From Perognathus longimembris pacificus (Eukaryota; Chordata; Mammalia; Rodentia; Heteromyidae): DNA of 64,000 nucleotides. The notes under the pieces are model-generated. The model was not told the origin of the DNA. It was given only the letters and a program-made list of their open reading frames with translations, and searched no databases. How positions within the stretch are numbered: the stretch's first letter is position 1; each line of letters opens with the position of its first letter. This document shows positions 1 to 10,699 of the stretch, piece by piece. The stretch lies in the NCBI RefSeq assembly GCF_023159225.1, contig NC_063163.1:109585885-109649884 (forward strand), given 5' to 3'. The position numbers were made by a program, and so were the translations under genes.

Positions 1-82
1 GAGACATGAACACCACGAAAGTACTGTCAGAGGTCTGGTGCTCCAGGCGGTTCGCGAATGCCTTCATCTCTGTGATCATTTC
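1..82 (-). CDS. CASP1: CASP1 coding exon 6, truncated by window edge
   Basis: Acceptor ggtttcttttag| followed by codons giving EMITEMKAF...[13 protein letters not shown], which aligns with human DMTTELEAF...HKTSDSTFLVFMS. The next codon begins with C at base 1 and is expected to be the catalytic His of the S-H-G motif. The exon continues beyond the window. Confidence 0.93.
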
Positions 83-3000
83 CTAAAAGAAACCATACTA
101 CTCATTTTATCATCAGACCTTCAGAATTTCACAAAAAGACACTTAAGGAAATATTTGACTATTCCATAAAAATTAATGAAATAAGAAAGAAAATTTCAGT
201 CTTCTCTGAAAAGTGCAAAAGGAAGTTTATGGGAAGTTAGTCCAGTTGAGTGAAGGGAGCATTACTAAGTTCATGGAACATTTCCCAGCAGGATATATGA
301 AGCTTGCTAAGGGACTTTGGCATTGGAAAGGGATATGGAACAACAGATAAGCTCTAAGTAAACACTTTTATTATAAACTTCAAGAGTTAGGTATTCTTGG
401 GCTGGGAATATGGCCTAGTGGCAAGAGTGCTTGCCTCGTATACATGAAGCCTGGGTTCAATTCCCCAGCACTACATATATAGAAAACGGCCAGAAGTGGC
501 GCTGTGGTTCAAGTGGCAGAGTGCTAGCCTTGAGCAAAAAGTGTTAGGTATTCTTGTGTTGTGAACACTCAATCTCATGTTAGCTAGGACTATAAAGGAC
601 ATAATCATTGTCTCTATGTTTTGAAACCCTTACCGATGCCATGAGATTTCTTTTCACGATGACGCTGTATCCCAGCTGTTCAAGCAATGTTTCCATACCT
701 TTGATATCAGCATCAGCTCCTGCCCTCTTGGGAAGACTGTCAAACTCTATGTTGCAGATAATGAGGGCAAGACGTTTGCGGGTCAACTTATTCATGATTG
801 GATAAATCTGTAGGGAAGGCAGACTGAATGACCAATCTAGTTTACGTTAATTTAGTACTCACTTTAGATGCTTAGCTTCCCCCTCCCCTAGTCCTACCAA
901 AGAATCTGAATCCTATGAATGGATTGAGGAGTGGGGATAGAGTTTGCCAAAGATGAGATAGCAATTCAGCTTCTATCTTTAATTTTGGCAAGTGAGACTT
1001 TGAAGGACACACAGATTTGAAGTCAAGATTACTGCCTTTTCAGATTAACTCTTGCACTCTTCAAGTACTTGACTATGGACAAAATTTTAACAATTCTTGT
1101 TTCCTGTTCTCTAAAGGAGATGGATTTTTGGGAGGATTAAAGGCATTGGAATTATGCCAAATGTTTAATATGTGTCTGATGAGTAGGTAGAATCCAATAT
1201 CAGCCAATGATTTTGTTATTACTACCATTATTTTTCACTCAGACAATTGGCCCAAACTTTGAACATTCTATATAAGCCTGGGATTGTACAAGGCAAGATC
1301 CTTTACATAAGGGAAACAGCCATTGATTTTCCACATCTAAAAGAATTGCTCTGACACAGAGCTGCTGTACTTCAGGAGAGACTCAAAAGTAACTTTAGCC
1401 CACTCTATCCTTGTGTTCTGAACACAGCACCTCAGCTCCTTTTGCTTTCTGCATCCTTTGTGCCATTTCTAGCGAGCAAAGCTTGAGACTCCCTCCTAGG
1501 TCACAGGGTGTGAGCATAGTCTGGCTGCTGTGCACTTGCTGAGGATCTGAAAGAGACAAGAAACAGTGTGAGTAATCGCATCCCTGGTTATCCCACTTGG
1601 TGTCCTACTTGGCATCATTCATATGTAAAGCCACAGAGGAGGAAATCAGGTCTAGAACATGGTCATGAATACAACAGAGATCAATAGTTTACTGAATACT
1701 TTAGATAAACACACAGTATAGATAAACACACCCAGAATATACTCAGCATGTTAAAAATGATTAAGTGATAAATCTGATTCCAAAGATTTAAAGCATAGGA
1801 TAAAATTTCAGAATGTCTCAATTAGCTCCATTGAAATGATTTGTAAAAAGTTGTGTGCTTATTTAGCAGGCACAATTGTAGACATCAGGGATATGTTTTA
1901 GAAAATAAGCCTTTGTCTTATCCTTCATGATTACTTTGTACTGTGCACACTTGTAAGGGATGAGATCAAATAAATGATCTAGAATGAAGTACAACCGTGA
2001 AAACTATACCCAAGGTGAACAATAAATAGATTTGTGTCACTAAACATTGATTCCACAGCAGATAGGAGAAAGCGTTTTCTCAGTGGTTGATGTAAAAAAA
2101 AAAAATCCTGAATCTTTTATTTGCATGGGAGTTAAATTCCTCTCAACCATGTGATGTACTTCCTAAAGAAATTAATGTAATGGTCATGTATTGCAAAATA
2201 CATAATGACATGAGGCTGTCTGGATCATGATGTCTATGGGAAATGTGAATGAACATGTTCAGGCACTACTTCAAGTAGACATTTGGGGATTAAGATGCAG
2301 GGTCCGAATATTGTAGAATAAATATGGATAGTGAATCTGTGAGGACAACACAGGACATGGTCAGCTAAAGATGACTAGACTAAGAGAAAAGAGGAGCTTC
2401 CCACCTATGGGAAATTACTCATAGCCCCCCTCAGCCTAGGTTTACCCCATGAAATTTAATTACTAGGAAGATGGGGATTCAATGAATATTTAAAAACACA
2501 GTTACCTGAGGTAAAATCTGGGGAGTCTTGCATATTGGCATAAATCCCAATTTGTGGACCTGAAAGAAGATAAAGCATATTAAAAATTACTTATCTCCAA
2601 GACCTTTATCCTTGCGTATTGTGTACTTCCCAATAAACTTTTACTCCCTCTGGCCTGACTAATAGTTAATCTGTTCAGGTTGAATGTTGCTGGGAAACAA
2701 AGCTCCTATGCATAAAAGCCTGGGTGATTATTTAGCTCTTAAAGACAAAGTGTTTCTAAGTGACTCCCTTGATCTCAGGACTATGACACAATGGAAAGGA
2801 GGTACGATTAGCTGTGGAATGAGCAATCTTCTTGATAGGCATATGTAAAGATGGCTCTTGAGCTAAACACTGCTGCAATCAACTCAGAACTAACTCTAGA
2901 GGTAGGGAAAATGATGATAGCAAGGGGCCAGTGCTTTAGGCACATACTTTTCACCAGAAAACAGTGAGGTAACCCTTTGGCCAGATCAGGTGCGGCAAAC

Positions 3001-5213
3001 CTGAGCTCCAACCTGGAGATAAAGTTCTTAGATAAACCTGTTTGTATACTTGAAAGGGTGGGGTCTCCAAAGTTTTCAAGCTGAGATGCTTTTAATCAGC
3101 TTTCCATAATAGAAGACAAATAAAAATACCGTTATCAACTCAGAATCACAGATATTTATGCAAAGTCAATAATGTTTTCCCTACAACATTCTAAAAATAT
3201 TTCTATATATTTCTCCCTTATGTTAATAATCACATACCTATGAACTAGTTAGATCCCTGTGGCACAGAGATATTCCTGAATCATGAGTTAGAATATTCAT
3301 AAAATGTAGTGGTAGAGTAGAAATGACAGCTGGAGGAAATTACACCTGGTGCTCATGGTAAGAATCCTGAATGAGGAGTTTCTTTCTGGTCCCCAGAGAA
3401 GCAGACCTTAGGTTCTAGAATGGTCACAAGAGTTTGTGCAAGCCCCTCTATGATCCAGCAATTATAGATTAACAAGAATTCACAAGGAAGTATGGTCATT
3501 TTACAGTCATTTCTGACTCTTCCTGTTATGTATTCATTGTCTTTCACTTAGGGAAATGAGGAACAATATAAAATTAAAAGGAAGTAGTGGAAGATAAATA
3601 AAAACCCTGGCTACACATAAACAGAGAAAACACCTGCAGTGTACTTGACACGTGTAAAGGTCTTCTCTTATTCCCAGAGCAATGCTTCTCACATTGGCAG
3701 AACCTCTCCCTCTGCAGTGGCTTGGAGAAGCACAACAGAGACCAGTTCCAGGGATTGCTGTGCTGTGCTGTGCTATGCTGTGCTGTGCTATTGGGCAATC
3801 TTACTCAAAAGCAAGTGCGAGGACCCAAATGAATGAAATTCTGATTTTGTTATAATATTCCACTTATTCTTTGGGGCTCTAACATCACTCAAGTGTATTT
3901 TATTGTTGCCAGAAGGCAAATTTTTGGAGAAAATTTATTTAAAAACAAAAAGCACTCAATGTCAGAAAAACATGTACACACCTAGGGAGCTCTGAATGTA
4001 ACAAACCCACAAATATATTAATAATGATAGGAATAATAACAATGAGTGCTACTGGAGCATGGAGTCAGACATTGTTAGGGCTGCTCTTAGGAAATAAATG
4101 CTCACCTACACAGAATAGGAAAGAGCTCTGATGAAAAAGCCACTGAGGCAGAACGATACAGAAGGGAGACATCTGGGAACCTGCAGCAAGGCCACTGGAG
4201 TGGGAGATAAGGGGGGATGGAGGCTATCTGCAGCTAATCTAATTTCAAATAATGGATCTTAGGAATAAAGACACATGGACTGTTGTGGACTTCATCCTAA
4301 GTCGTTGGAGCTTACCTGAGGAGAACCCCAGTGTCTCTGCAAGATGGCAGTCTTCTTCACAAATGTAATCAACACAGATCTGGCATGCCTGAGGCCCTTT
4401 CCGAATGACAGAGTCAGCCAGCGCTCGCGCCTTGTCCATAACTGTGGCATTTTCAAATTTGACTTTCTCCATCTCTTCCTGGTTCAGCACTCTTTTCTCT
4501 AATAACTCATCCAGCAAGCCATTTATTGTACCCGTGCCTACGGACCGAATAAACTGCTTCCTCTTCTCTTTCAGGAACTTGTCTGTTTAGAGCACAAAGA
4601 TTGATCAAGTCATGGAAACAGCCTCATTTTCCTCTTTCATTATAGAAATGAAATGGACCCTTTTAGAGTCAAAAGGAGCAAAATGTCGCTGCCCATTTAC
4701 TTTACTAATCCTTTCTTTTACTCTATTAACAGGCTGTATATTCCCTTTGATCTTACTCACATCTGCTCATCGAGAGTCCTGAAGACTGGGGGTGCATACC
4801 TCTGTCAGTGCCTGAAAATCAGAACTCACCGTTTCCTCTCACACATTTATTTAAGGAAATAATGAAGTAGCCATAACACATTTTCGTGCGGGGGTGGGGG
4901 GGAGCACTGTTTCAAGTGTTCATCTTGTTTTTGGCCTGCTCTGTCTTGCTGTCAGACTTAAAGACATTGAAGAGTTATGATGGCAAAATGATTGCAGGAT
5001 GCCAGAAAAACCTCATTTCCTTCCCTTGCAATGCCTATGTCTTCAAGAACCTTCTGAACCCCTTCCCTCCTCACCAGTCTTGCTTTTCTCTCAGTTCTGT
5101 TCTCCTATACATCCACACAGCCCAACAAAAGTTTTCAGAAAAAAACCAGGCCCTCTCAGACCTATTTGTTCCCCCAAGAGCTGTCTTGCTTCAGTAGAAC
5201 ACTCACCAGCCAT
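1..5213 (-). CDS. CASP1: Caspase-1, 5' part of gene (six coding exons; 3' part beyond window)
   Basis: Caspase-1 is the cysteine protease of inflammasomes; it matures pro-IL-1beta and pro-IL-18 and cleaves gasdermin D in the cytosol. Exons on the minus strand are 5213-5207, 4582-4316, 2559-2506, 1546-1431, 807-634 and 82-1. All introns are GT-AG and phases agree (1,1,1,0,0), giving 700 nt with no stop. Order: MAD start, CARD (residues ~1-91), linker (~92-148), p20 start (149-233). Diagnostic stretches shared with human CASP1 are [33 protein letters not shown] and TSDSTF. CASP4/5/12 have quite different CARDs, so the assignment is firm. The arginine corresponding to human R179 is present (R176). 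The window stops at the first base of codon 234, the expected catalytic His. No frameshift or stop is seen, so the visible part looks functional. Confidence 0.95.
400..542 (+). repeat. IDL-Geo-type dimeric SINE in CASP1 intron
   Basis: Left half gggctgggaatatggcctag is ID/tRNA-like with A- and B-box-like stretches. The right half starts agtggcgctgtggttc and is truncated after 'gccttgagcaaaaa'. A 14-bp target duplication (gttaggtattcttg) flanks it at 386-399 and 543-556. It is antisense to CASP1 and about 90 bp from exon 5. Confidence 0.88.
634..807 (-). CDS. CASP1: CASP1 coding exon 5 (start of p20)
   Basis: A 174-bp exon, exactly 58 codons, with acceptor cttccctacag| and donor TCG|GTAAGG. 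It begins IYPIM as in human and contains [20 protein letters not shown] and LLEQLGYSV, the first beta strand and loop of the caspase fold. The Arg in PKRAG corresponds to human R179, which holds the P1 aspartate of substrates. Confidence 0.95.
808..1430. other. CASP1 intron 4, no further feature seen
   Basis: Unremarkable AT-rich intron sequence between exons 5 and 4. No repeat was recognised by eye. Confidence 0.6.
1431..1546 (-). CDS. CASP1: CASP1 coding exon 4 (linker)
   Basis: A 116-bp exon with acceptor gtctctttcag|. It encodes the rest of the linker up to Gly-Ala-Glu and includes KLCSLE and the MAQR stretch, which align with human KLCSLEEAQR. The 3' end is set by phase (it must join to I-Y-P-I-M) and falls at GAG|GTGCTG, a GT donor with poor match beyond +3. 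The Asp aligned with human D119 is replaced by Ser (residue 116); Asp occurs instead at 110 and 125. Confidence 0.9.
1547..2505. other. CASP1 intron 3, no further feature seen
   Basis: AT-rich intron with an A11 tract near 2095. No SINE or open frame of note was recognised. Confidence 0.6.
2506..2559 (-). CDS. CASP1: CASP1 coding exon 3 (linker, in-frame cassette)
   Basis: A 54-bp exon with acceptor tctttcag| and donor CAG|GTAACT. It encodes 18 residues of the CARD-p20 linker, including the string NMQDS shared with human. Its Asp (residue 103) corresponds to human D103, a known self-processing site. The human exon is 63 bp, and its skipping gives the beta isoform. Here the length is also a multiple of three, so skipping would keep frame. 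Confidence 0.9.
2560..4315. other. CASP1 intron 2
   Basis: The longest visible intron. Apart from the short pentamer repeat near 3757-3789, no repeat family was recognised. Confidence 0.55.
3757..3789 (+). repeat. Short tandem repeat (TGTGC)n
   Basis: Six to seven pentamer copies of tgctg/tgtgc with one interruption (ctatg), inside CASP1 intron 2. Confidence 0.85.
4316..4582 (-). CDS. CASP1: CASP1 coding exon 2 (CARD)
   Basis: A 267-bp exon with acceptor ...ctctaaacag| and donor CAG|GTAAGC. It encodes the caspase recruitment domain that binds the CARD of ASC or NLRP1/NLRC4 in the inflammasome. Visible landmarks are [50 protein letters not shown] and [14 protein letters not shown]. Length and exon limits match the single CARD exon of human CASP1. 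It ends in phase 1 at a Ser-Ser-Gly junction. Confidence 0.95.
4583..5206. other. CASP1 intron 1
   Basis: The intron between the start-codon exon and the CARD exon. A G-rich run lies near 4885-4900. No repeat was recognised. Confidence 0.6.
5207..5213 (-). CDS. CASP1: CASP1 coding exon 1 (start codon)
   Basis: The exon contributes only ATG GCT G before a strong donor (G|GTGAGTG). Joined to the next exon it makes Met-Ala-Asp-Lys, identical to the human start. A pyrimidine-poor, TATA-less flank lies directly upstream. The 5' untranslated part extends to higher coordinates, but its start cannot be fixed from sequence alone. Confidence 0.92.
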
Positions 5214-5400
5214 GGCTTTCTTCCCTTACCATCGGGTAAAAATGAAAGTAAAAGCTTGCTTGATCTTCCTTTCTAGCAGGGTGTGTACACGTGTTGAGAA
5301 ATCACATCATACATGTGTGTTCATGAAGAGACACTGGGATTTCAGCGATTTAGACTGGAAAGTTCTCTTCTCCAGAAATTGAAACTTTTAGGGGAAGAGA
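5214..5400 (-). promoter_or_regulatory. CASP1 5' flank / putative promoter with IRF-like motif
   Basis: The bases directly upstream of the CASP1 start codon contain no TATA box. On the plus strand 5237-5254 reads taaaaatgaaagtaaaag, whose GAAAGTAAAA is one base from the GAAANNGAAA core bound by IRF factors. Human CASP1 is known to be induced by interferon through IRF1. The role here is inferred from position and motif only. Confidence 0.45.
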
Positions 5401-6540
5401 GAAATGAGTGGGGATTTAAGAAAGGAGTGAAGAAGTATGTTGAAAGTTAACAAAATTAAGAGTTTTTCCCTCATTAAGAAGTGTGATCCAGAGAACCAAT
5501 GTTCCCTCTGCTTCTTCCCGCAGCTCTGTTAGTATTTGGTAAAGTCGTACCTTTAGTTATCATCTAGTACTTTTTTTGTTTTAGATAGCTACTGTCTGAA
5601 AAGCACAGGCTCAATGCACATGTTCTCAACACAGAATGTGAACAGTTGGCATTTGAATTGCTTCCTTCTGAGCCAGGATATTCCATTTTTTGGTGAATCT
5701 TAATTATATTATTACATATTGAAAACATAGGAATTGTAGTCATTCATTGTCTGGCACATGTTAAGCATATAATGTGTAGTAGTATGCTTTTAACATAAAT
5801 ATTTCCCACTAGAAAATACTATCATTTGCAGGTTGCATAGTTTATTTTGGTGAAAATCCTAACACTTTTCATTCATTCATATAAAAAATTCATTCATAAA
5901 TCTAGTATTATGGAAGGCATATCCTTTGCTGTCACTGCTATAAGGCACAGAGAGTTCTGAAGAACAGTCCCTGCTTGTTCTTTTGTCCTCACATCCCATA
6001 TTTGAGAGGAAAAACGCATAGGAGACCCAGTATATAACTTGGCTATTAGGTGTTAGAGGAGCATTAGGTGCTAAGGAAAAGCAATGAGTAGGTATACGGT
6101 GAAATATTGTAGGACTCATTAAAACTAGAGGACACAGGTAGTCCTAAAGAAGTCACAAATTTTGTAAAAATGTGTTCTGGCCACGTTACTTTATAGATGT
6201 GTCTCATGGAACATATAGATATTAACATGAAGTTATTTCTTCAAATATATCAATTCCTTTCTCAGAATGCTCTTGGCATTCTCATTTTACAGTTGTAATT
6301 ACCTAGAGTTATTACACCATTGGCATTGTGTGGATGTAAACACACATGCAAATGTGTATACATACGATGTATCAGCTTAATAGTGATGCCTGGATTACTA
6401 CTGCTTGAAATGTTGCACAATTCAAAATGGAACAATGAACCTACTATTTGATATATGTGGTAAACTCACTTTGCTTCTTATGCTAAGCATAGAGAGTCAT
6501 TTGTATTTTAGATAGAATAGAAACCATGGGTTAGAAATGG
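5400..6540. other. Intergenic DNA upstream of CASP1, nothing recognised
   Basis: AT-rich sequence without convincing open frames, splice-bounded exons or recognisable repeats. Confidence 0.5.
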
Positions 6541-6546
6541 GGTGGT

Positions 6547-6739
6547 GGATCCAGGAGCTCGTGGGTCACACCTGTGAACCTAGTTAGTCAGAGGTAGGAA
6601 AGTCCCTGATACCCTTATCTCTAATTAACCACCAGAAAAACCTGAAGTGGATCTGTGCCTTATGCTGAAGGAGCACTAAATTTGAGGACAAAGCTCATAG
6701 GTAGCGCCCAATCCCTGAGTTGAAGCCAACAAAAAAAGA
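6547..6739 (+). repeat. Composite SINE (7SL/B1-like left, Geo-like right)
   Basis: Begins with a diverged 'gctcgtgggtcacacctgtgaacctag' promoter-like stretch, continues through 'cccttatctctaattaaccacc', and ends with a diverged right half and A-rich tail. The same layout recurs at 12312, 24651 and 61312. Confidence 0.6.
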
Positions 6740-6771
6740 AAGGAAGGAAAGAAAGAAAGAAGGATGGGAGG

Positions 6772-6773
<2 letters not shown>

Positions 6774-6848
<75 letters not shown>
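6774..6848 (+). repeat. (GA)n microsatellite
   Basis: About 37 uninterrupted GA dinucleotides at the tail of the preceding SINE. Purine-only flanks extend the homopurine tract from about 6730 to 6880. Confidence 0.97.
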
Positions 6849-6853
<5 letters not shown>

Positions 6854-6879
6854 TCAGAGAAAGGAAGAAAGAAAGAAGG

Positions 6880-7478
6880 GGGGTTGGTATTTCAAACTTG
6901 CTGAAAACACCGAGTAAGCAGCTGAGATGGATGCTAGAAACTCGGGGTAGTGGTCTAGATTTGAGTGTGATGCAGGAAAAAGCAGTTCAAAAAACATCTC
7001 TTGAGGTTTTGGTTCTTATTTTTGAACAAATAATTCCTGAAAAATCATTACTGTCCTTTCATCATGGATTAGCTTCATGGATCAGTGGTTATCATAAAAA
7101 AGATAGGCCCCAAAGGCTGTATTTGCCTTAGAAATAATATTTATTGCTGGAAAAGGAGAGGCCACTGCTTAGGAACCTCATTTATTTTGATCATTTTTTA
7201 GAATGGTATACTCTGGAAGGATGAATGCTATTGAAACAATCACTTATCAATTCTAAAGTTTATGTTCTCCAATAAACTGAGTATTTGTCAGTAACAGTTC
7301 CTTTCATGGGACAGCTGATTATTCATTTCAAGGTGTGACTATCTGCAAGAGTGGCACTTGCTGACTGATGTCTAAAATGAAAACCTTCTCTTGAAATGGA
7401 TCTATCTTTTACTACCTTGATTTTATTACTTATAAGTACTGTATTATTCATGAAGTCAAAGAAAATAATTTGTAACTT
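6880..7478. other. Intergenic DNA, nothing recognised
   Basis: AT-rich DNA between the GA tract and the SINE that hosts the LTR element. No feature is supported. Confidence 0.5.
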
Positions 7479-7506
7479 GGCACTGGTGGCTCATGCCTGT
7501 AGTTCT
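7479..7506 (+). repeat. Head of composite SINE split by LTR element
   Basis: The stretch ggtggctcatgcctgtagtt is the promoter end of a B1-like SINE. It continues beyond the LTR element at 12312, so the element inserted into this SINE. Confidence 0.8.
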
Positions 7507-7773
7507 TGAAAGGATAGGTCTCGGCCATCCCAGAGGACCATGCGGAGATAATCACAGACAGGAGAAGAAGGTTCATAAGGAGGTTTATTAGTGGGGCCAT
7601 AGTTCCCACGGGAGAGGGAGCTACATGGTGTCTGCACCTTATCCAGGTGGCTGCTTCTCTCTTTGGGTAAAGGGGAAGTAGTTAGGTAGTGAGTAGGAGT
7701 GGCTCATTAGGTATGGGTGGATCTGGGGGCTAGTGGGAGGAGCTGAGGACCTGAGGCTAGGGAAATGCTAACA
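7507..7773 (-). repeat. 3' LTR of the element
   Basis: On the minus strand it starts TGTTAGC and ends CCTTTCA, the TG...CA form. A polyadenylation signal AATAAA lies at 7589-7584. About 96% identical by eye to the partner at 12046-12311. Confidence 0.9.
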
Positions 7774-7784
7774 TTCCCCCATTT
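7774..7784 (-). other. Polypurine tract of the LTR element
   Basis: AAATGGGGGAA on the minus strand, immediately before the TGTTAGC start of the 3' LTR, where plus-strand DNA synthesis would be primed. Confidence 0.75.
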
Positions 7785-8372
7785 GTTGTTTATTAATAAC
7801 AGAGGAGGGGTACCAGGCCAGGAGTATGGGTGGAGGTTGTTTCTTCTGGAGCTACTTCCTGCTGTAAAGGGGCGAAGTAGTCAGGGGTCCCTGATTCGTC
7901 ATTTGGCCTGGTACCATCCAAGAAGTATGTTTGACAGTTTGGTTGGTAAAAGTCATTTCCACGAGAATGGTTATCAGGGCCAATGGGTGTCATGGTCTCC
8001 TCTGGCTACCTCCTACAGCTTGGGCACATCAAGGAGTCACTGGGGCTGGGGTCTTCAGGGTCCAGTTCTGCATTGGGCAGAGCAGTGTAGTAAGAGGATG
8101 GCCTTGAACTGCAAGTTCCCAGGTGGCAACCTGGGTGAGGGATGTTATCCTGTTAAAAGAGACTTTTGCAAAGGTCAGGCAAAAGGCTGACAAGCTCACA
8201 GGACCAGTTATCATGACGACATGGGAGAACACACCCTGGGCATAAGCCAGAAAAGTTCCATTTGGAACATAAACCCAATTGTGGCCCATTACAAGGAAGG
8301 AGGAATAACTGGACTGGGGGCAGGAAGGAAGTGTTTAGGGATAGTGGACTGGTTGAGAGTAACCAGTCAGAG

Positions 8373-8439
8373 GCATATATATACATATATATATACATAT
8401 GTATATATATATGTATATATATATACATATATATATATC
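8373..8439 (+). repeat. (CATATATA)n / TA-rich microsatellite
   Basis: Alternating TA with interspersed CATATG; highly self-complementary. Inside the LTR element. Confidence 0.9.
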
Positions 8440-8682
8440 AAGTAACAAAGTCAAGAATGCAAGTTTCTGTCCAGATGGAAAATGGACAGGTATGGACATT
8501 AGGTGGGTAAACAACTATTCCTCTTGGTCTCCCGGCTCTGATTAATTTTGAAAGGGCAAGTTTCAATTGACTCCATTTAAGATGAGACTTCATCTCCTCT
8601 TGCTCCTCTCCATGGTTCATTGTCAGGATCGACCTCGTCCTGAAGGTCTAGGTGCTCATTGCTTGGATAGCTGGTCCCAGTT

Positions 8683-8925
8683 GGCATTCACAGGGTTTGA
8701 ACTCAAGGCCTGGGCACTGTCCCTGAGCACTTCTGCTGGAGGCTAGTGCTCTACCACTTGAACCACAGTGCCGCTTTCAGCATTTGGCTGGTTCTCTTGA
8801 GCCAAGCTTCCAGTCTGGCTTGTTGTTGGTTAGTTGGGAGATGGAGTTTTAGAGGGATATTTTTTTCTGCCCAGGCTGGCTTTGAATTGCAATCCAAGGA
8901 GTCTTAGCCATAAAAGCCCTTTTTA
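8683..8925 (-). repeat. Composite SINE, minus orientation
   Basis: Reading the minus strand gives a B1-like head (complement of 'cccaggctggctttgaattgc') and a Geo-like tail (complement of 'gtttgaactcaaggcctggg' and 'ctctaccacttgaaccacag'). It is inserted in the LTR element interior. Confidence 0.7.
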
Positions 8926-10079
8926 TTTCCAATTAAAGCAACAGGAGAACAATAGGAGTAGAGCTTTCTTGTATCTTGTGGAGAATTGACCAACAAATAC
9001 TTGCCAGAGTTCTGCTGTAACACTTAGCGAACAGCTGACTGAATGAGATCTATGTGCCATCAAATCAAACCATATCATTTAACCTTACCGGCAGGTGGAA
9101 GAAGGAACAAATGAATAACAATCAAGAGCAAAGGGTCAGGAAAATGTAAAAGTCTCAGCTTCAGCGGACCCGATGTGGCTGTGTCTTCCATCCTGAATCA
9201 GCAGGCTTCGTTAGTTAGTCATGTGTGATGGAGGCAGGCAGGAGAGATGGATTGGATCTGGGCAAGGCTGTAGTGGCATCTATCCCCTGGATAGATTGTC
9301 ACACCTCTTGCTGGGTTGCCTGCAAATTTCTACACAGACTGGTTAAAGACATTTGAAATCTCCCAGTATTCCCTGGTTGCTTACTCTGAGTACTCTGGCT
9401 TTTGTAGGCTGGTGCCCTACTGGTTTAAGCAGGGTGACAACTTTAAAAAGATTTTAGAAGGCTTGGGCCTTTAACCATCTTCCTAGTCACAAAATCCACA
9501 CAGACCAAAGGCCAACCAAGTCTGCTCTCTGCAGCAGGCAGGACAGTTTCTGAGGCATGGAGGGGGAAGACACCAATGCTACCCCAATGCAACCCTGTGG
9601 CCACCAAACACAACTCTGATGCTTTTAACCTTGGAGTAAGTCTCGGTTGCAACTCTGTCATGATAGGCCTGCTATAAGCCCAACTCTAATCTTGGGGGGG
9701 CGGGGACAGGACAGAGCCAGGGCAGGAGAACTCTGGGCCTGTCAAAATCTTCACAGGACTCCTAGTTTCCCTGGGCAGTTTTCCATGCAAGAGAGAGAGA
9801 GAGAGAATAAGGAATCGCTAGTAGTGAAACCAGGCAGTTTGGGAGCAGACTGTGGAGGCAGCTTCCTGTAGCCATGGTCTGCCACAGTCCACACAGCTAG
9901 CACACATATTGACCTGCATCCTATAAAGCAAAATACCAATCCTGGGTCAGGAAAATTGAGGTTAGCAGCCATATTTGCATACTTGTTCCAAAATGACTCT
10001 GGTCCCTTGATCTTGAAGAGTTTATGAGAGTACAGGAGAGAAAAATGGAGAAGCAAAATCTTAGTCTATACCAAAGAAT

Positions 10080-10365
10080 TGTCAGGATCAGATGTACACT
10101 TGACTTTTAGCATAGACAGACATAAAGAATAACACAATGAGAGACACAGGGTAAAAAAAAGACAAACAACTACAAAAGCAATACTTGCAAAACTGTTTGG
10201 TGTAAGTGAACTGAACACCTCAGGGGGGGAAAGGGTAAGGGGGAGGGGGGAGGGGGGTATGAGGGACAAGGTAACAAACAGTACAAGAAATGTATCCAAT
10301 GCCTAATGTATGAAACTGTAACCTCTCTGTACATCAGTTTGATAATAAAAATTTGAAAAAAAAAG
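10080..10365 (+). repeat. L1-like 3' end with G-rich tract and poly(A)
   Basis: A G-rich polypurine stretch (about 10221-10258) is followed by 'gaaatgtatccaatgcctaatg', 'tgtaacctctctgtacatca' and 'gataataaaa', then A-rich sequence. This arrangement is typical of rodent L1 3' UTRs. Two related but diverged tails occur at 12535 and 33995. Confidence 0.6.
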
Positions 10366-10680
10366 AAGAACACACTAGTTTTCATTGTACTTATACCACA
10401 GGCTGCATATTTGAGCCTTTTGGAGTATTTTCTTTTAGACACATTTGCTTGCACCCAAACATGATCAGTTTGGGTTTAAAACCTGTTTTTTGTGTTTTTT
10501 TTTTTTTTCCTTTTGGCTTGGAGTCTGGTGATAAGAGTCAGGATTACCTCCAGGCTGTTCACTGTGACTCCACCCACAGGCTGCAAAGATCAGTTTAACA
10601 CAAGACTTAAAGTAAGTTAAAATAGTAGGCAAAAGCAAGTAATTTTGAAACCATGATGCCACTTTTTACATGTTTTACCA

Positions 10681-10699
10681 ACAGACAGACAGACAGACA
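10681..10699 (+). repeat. (ACAG)n short repeat
   Basis: Four to five copies of acag/cagac in tandem. Confidence 0.85.

Noticed and set aside
4886..5382. Overlapping open frames (103 and 127 codons) antisense to the CASP1 promoter and intron 1.
   Set aside because: No family resemblance; the DNA is explained by CASP1 exon 1, its intron and flank.
6720..6917. Arg-Glu repeat protein from the (GA)n tract.
   Set aside because: Pure microsatellite translation.
7765..8190. 141-codon open frame in the LTR element, plus strand.
   Set aside because: Antisense to the element and without any retroviral motif.
8029..8289. Possible env-like frame in minus orientation within the LTR element.
   Set aside because: Short, without a furin site, fusion peptide, immunosuppressive region or CX6CC-type motif that I could see.
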